Part shown: positions 6,927-9,295 of the stretch, piece by piece
How positions within the stretch are numbered: the first letter of the stretch is position 1
Layout of the letters: each line of letters opens with the position of its first letter
Source of the DNA: Bacteroidia bacterium
GTDB lineage: Bacteria > Planctomycetota > Phycisphaerae > Phycisphaerales > SM1A02
Assembly (NCBI GenBank): GCA_030054235.1
Contig: JASGCG010000038.1
Location: 1 to 9,295, forward strand
Length of the DNA stretch: 9,295 nt
Direction: 5' to 3'
Translations under genes and position numbers: made by a program
Notes under the pieces: model-generated
Databases searched by the model: none
Told to the model about the DNA's origin: nothing
The model's input: the letters and a program-made list of their open reading frames with translations, nothing else

Positions 6927-7168
6927 GGTGAGCAGGGCTGTGGTGGGCGATCCGGGTCCTCGCTGGACACCGGAGGGACGATGCTACAGGCGACCGTTCC
7001 TGACGGAAGCGGGTGAACCTCGAAACCGCCATGACCACCGCCCCGTATCGACTTGTTGGCGGACGCCGCGCCCGTCTCGCTGTACGATCGATGTCCCACC
7101 CTCCCGGCGCCGTGCTGGCGTTCCGGGCTCAGATTGGCTCACCCTGGCGCAGAGGAGCACCACCACGA
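6927..7168. promoter_or_regulatory. Divergent intergenic region between the S1 and pilM-like genes
   Basis: These 242 bases must hold the promoters of both divergent genes. Weak -10 candidates are TAGCAT on the minus strand (6986-6981, about 55 bases before the S1 start) and TACGAT on the plus strand (7083-7088, about 80 bases before the pilM start). Neither has a convincing -35 box at proper spacing. Short frames crossing the region give low-complexity arginine/proline translations and are not credible genes. No riboswitch or tandem repeat is evident. Confidence 0.35.
7151..7157 (+). promoter_or_regulatory. Ribosome binding site of the pilM-like gene
   Basis: AGAGGAG lies eleven bases before the ATG at 7169. 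It is the clearest Shine-Dalgarno sequence in the window and fixes the start at MATAKSAWGIEIG, which aligns with the usual N-terminus of PilM. The spacing is somewhat long. Confidence 0.6.
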
Positions 7169-9295
7169 ATGGCAACTGCCAAGTCCGCTTGGGGCATTGA
7201 GATCGGCGCATCGGCCCTGAAGGCCATCCGGCTCGTCCGCGAGGGCGATTCGGTCGTCGTCACCGATTTCACGGTCATCCCGCACCAGCAGGTGCTCTCC
7301 GCCCCCGACGTCGACCCGGCCGCCATGGTTCGGTTCACGCTTGGTCAATTCCTTGCAGCCAACGGCGAGAAGCTCAAGTCCGACCGCGTGGTGGTGAGCG
7401 TGGCCGGGCGCGACGCGTTCGCGCGCTTCGCCAAGCTGCCGGTGGGGGGGAACCTCAAGAACCTTGCAAAACTCATTGATTTCGAGTCGAAGCAGCAGAT
7501 TCCCTTCCCGATCGACCAGGTGGAATGGGACTACCAGGCCTTCAAGAGCGAAGACAACATCGAGGTCGATGTCGGCATCTTCGCCATCACCAAGGACCGC
7601 ATCGGCGAGCTGCTCACGCTCTACCGCGAGTGCGGCCTGAATCCCGACGTCATCACGATCGCGCCCAACGCCGTCTTCAACGCCGTCTCCTATGACTTGA
7701 ACCTCGACCTGTCGAGTGGTCCGGTCATGGTCGTCGACGTCGGCACCAACGCCACCGACATCGTCGTGGCCGAGCGCGGCATCGGCTGGATGCGCAGCTT
7801 CCCGCTTGGCGGCCATTCCTTCACGGAGGCAATCTCCGGCGGCTTCGACATTCCGTACAAGAAGGCCGAGAAGCTCAAGCTCGAGGGCGCAGCCAGCAAG
7901 CATGCGAAGCAGGTCATGCAGCGCATGAAGGACACCTTCGACAGCCTGATCAGCGAAATCCGCAAGTCGAAGGACTATTACGAGAGCACCCACCCGGGCG
8001 CGTCGGTCGAGAAGATCCTGGGCACGGGCTCCACGCTCAAGATTCCCGGACTCAGGAAGTTCATCACGCAGCAGATCGGCGTCGAGGTCGAGCGCCTGGA
8101 CGAGTTCAAGCGCATCCAGCTCGATGGCGATCAAGCCGCCGAGTTCGCTGCCAACGCCATGGGGCTCGTGGTCGCGTATGGCCTTGCCCTGCAAGGAGTT
8201 GGGCTTGGCGCGATCAACGTCAACCTCGTCCCGATGGCCGTTCGCCGCGAGCGGGCCTGGATGGCGAAGGGCAAGTGGTTCGCCGTTGCCGCGGGCCTGG
8301 GGCTCGTGGCCAGCGCCATGCTGTTTATCCGTCCCATAACCGGCCGCAGCGGCCTCGGCAGCTCGCCGCCGGCCTCGGTGGAATCGACCATCAGCCAAGG
8401 GAAGGCGTTCAAGGCCCAGTACGACGAGCTGTCCGGCGCCGGCGCCAACGGTGGTGCCGCGCAGAACATGCTGTCGCTCGTCGACTACCGCAACGTCTGG
8501 CCGCATCTGGTCAACGATGTCTACACCGCGCTTGCGGCGGCCAACCCGCAGCCGGCGCTGCTTGGCGGCAGCCTCGAGGACATCAAGGCCATTCCAGTGG
8601 CGGAGCGCCGACTGGTCAACCTCGATGAGTTGGGCAGCACCTATGTGGCACCCGGGGCCGACGGCAAGCGCCGCATCCGTGTCACCATGAAGGTCAGCCT
8701 CTCCCATTCGGATCCTGGCGTTTTCCTCAACAAGGAGAAGAGCGTTGCCGGATGGCTCCGCGCCAATGCTGATCGCGGCGACGGGTTTCCTTACGTGATC
8801 GTGGCCGACAGCATCAAGATCCCCGATGACTGGACCGAGATCGAGTTCGGCAAGGGCGCGCGTCAGAAGCCTGATGCTCCTGCGGGCGGTGCAGCCGGCG
8901 GCGGTTCGGACTTCGGCGCTCCGGCGAGCGGCGATGCCGGGTCGACCGCGAGCCAAGGCCAAGGCAACAAGGGCATGCAGGGCCGTCGCAAGCCGCCCGC
9001 AGGTGGTGGACAAATGCCCGGCATGGGTCAGGGCCTCGGCCTGAGCGGCGGCGGCGAAGGCGCCGGCGATGGTGCCGGCGACGGCTCCACTGGTGGTTCT
9101 GGCGGTGCCGACTGGTCGAGTGGTTCTGATGCGGCCAGCAAGAGCCGTCGCAAGACCGGTGGCACGGCCACCGGCGCCGAAGCCGAGTCGATCAAGGTCC
9201 TCGAAGAGGCCCGCATCGGCGAAGCGCCCAGCATCTACCAGCCCGACGACGTGTACTTCGTGGGCGAAGTGACCTTCGAGGTCGAACTCCGCGAT
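7169..9295 (+). CDS. pilM: Type IV pilus assembly protein PilM fused to a PilN-like region, C-terminus beyond window
   Basis: 709 codons are present and the frame is open at the right edge. Residues 1 to about 345 form an actin-like (FtsA/PilM) ATP-binding domain: WGIEIGASALKAI (8-20) and VMVVDVGTNATDIVV (186-200) are the two phosphate-binding strands, and ILGTGSTLKIPGL (283-295) is the adenosine motif. PilM builds the cytoplasmic ring of type IV pili and binds the N-terminal tail of PilN. Here the PilM domain continues directly into AINVNLVPMAVRRER (348-362), a match to the INLLPxR-type PilN tail, then one membrane helix (about 369-387). The outer part starts with a helical region (401-460, containing VDYRNVWPHLVNDVYTAL) and a beta-containing region (500-560). 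A long Gly/Ser/Ala-rich linker (562-672) follows, then a beta-like segment (YFVGEVTFEVELRD) at the window edge. This suggests PilM and PilN in one chain. Separate pilO, pilP and pilQ genes may lie downstream. A type II secretion GspL relative is less likely, given the length of the PilM domain. Confidence 0.88.
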   Translation, partial: MATAKSAWGIEIGASALKAIRLVREGDSVVVTDFTVIPHQQVLSAPDVDPAAMVRFTLGQFLAANGEKLKSDRVVVSVAGRDAFARFAKLPVGGNLKNLAKLIDFESKQQIPFPIDQVEWDYQAFKSEDNIEVDVGIFAITKDRIGELLTLYRECGLNPDVITIAPNAVFNAVSYDLNLDLSSGPVMVVDVGTNATDIVVAERGIGWMRSFPLGGHSFTEAISGGFDIPYKKAEKLKLEGAASKHAKQVMQRMKDTFDSLISEIRKSKDYYESTHPGASVEKILGTGSTLKIPGLRKFITQQIGVEVERLDEFKRIQLDGDQAAEFAANAMGLVVAYGLALQGVGLGAINVNLVPMAVRRERAWMAKGKWFAVAAGLGLVASAMLFIRPITGRSGLGSSPPASVESTISQGKAFKAQYDELSGAGANGGAAQNMLSLVDYRNVWPHLVNDVYTALAAANPQPALLGGSLEDIKAIPVAERRLVNLDELGSTYVAPGADGKRRIRVTMKVSLSHSDPGVFLNKEKSVAGWLRANADRGDGFPYVIVADSIKIPDDWTEIEFGKGARQKPDAPAGGAAGGGSDFGAPASGDAGSTASQGQGNKGMQGRRKPPAGGGQMPGMGQGLGLSGGGEGAGDGAGDGSTGGSGGADWSSGSDAASKSRRKTGGTATGAEAESIKVLEEARIGEAPSIYQPDDVYFVGEVTFEVELRD
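8852..9184 (+). other. Low-complexity Gly/Ser/Ala linker within the PilM-PilN protein
   Basis: Residues 562-672 are almost entirely G, S, A, D, Q and P with two basic islets (GRRKPP and KSRRKTGG). The segment should be disordered and lies on the outer side of the membrane helix, between two folded parts. Such length is unusual for PilN, whose periplasmic part is normally compact. The reading frame stays open through the region. Confidence 0.7.

Noticed and set aside
6984..7211. Small minus-strand frames crossing the S1-pilM intergenic region as small genes
   Set aside because: They overlap both promoter regions and the start of pilM and give low-complexity arginine/proline/glycine translations without ribosome binding sites.
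7139..9013. A 624-codon open frame on the minus strand opposite the pilM-like gene
   Set aside because: Its translation is rich in H, D, R, V and A without motifs, typical of the antisense of a high-GC gene. The plus-strand frame has a ribosome binding site and clear PilM motifs.

Overview
The window looks like chromosomal DNA of a high-GC bacterium, most likely a member of the Planctomycetota and perhaps the class Phycisphaerae. This rests on protein style rather than a marker gene. Planctomycete-like signs are a large exported/membrane protein with a glutamine-amidotransferase-like segment before paired membrane helices, an integral membrane protein of a type I associate with that phylum, a PilM protein that runs on into a PilN-like half, and few Shine-Dalgarno sequences. 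I see no rRNA, tRNA, insertion sequence, integrase, CRISPR array or prophage gene.

Layout from left to right: (1) A minus-strand block holds a 170-residue protein of unknown function (3991-3479), a complete M20-family metallopeptidase (3420-2020), and a large membrane protein (2060 to beyond the left edge) whose start overlaps the end of the peptidase gene by 41 bases. (2) A 184-base divergent intergenic region (3992-4175) contains an array of nine 11-bp tandem units. (3) A plus-strand multi-pass membrane protein (4176-5516) faces a minus-strand S1-type RNA-binding protein resembling ribosomal protein S1 (6926-5592). A 75-base gap with a GC-rich hairpin lies between them. (4) A 242-base divergent region separates the S1 gene from a plus-strand gene for a PilM-PilN fusion protein (7169 to beyond the right edge), part of a type IV pilus or related secretion/adhesion machine.

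The genes do not form one pathway. The peptidase and the downstream membrane protein are probably translationally coupled. The S1 gene and the pilM-like gene are housekeeping and surface-machine genes that happen to share a divergent promoter region. The most unusual non-coding item is the 11-bp phased repeat array at 4008-4106. A second recurring pattern is a TANNNT box 6-7 bases before the ATG of three genes that lack a Shine-Dalgarno sequence, which suggests leaderless transcripts. I see no strong evidence for a novel defence or mobile system.
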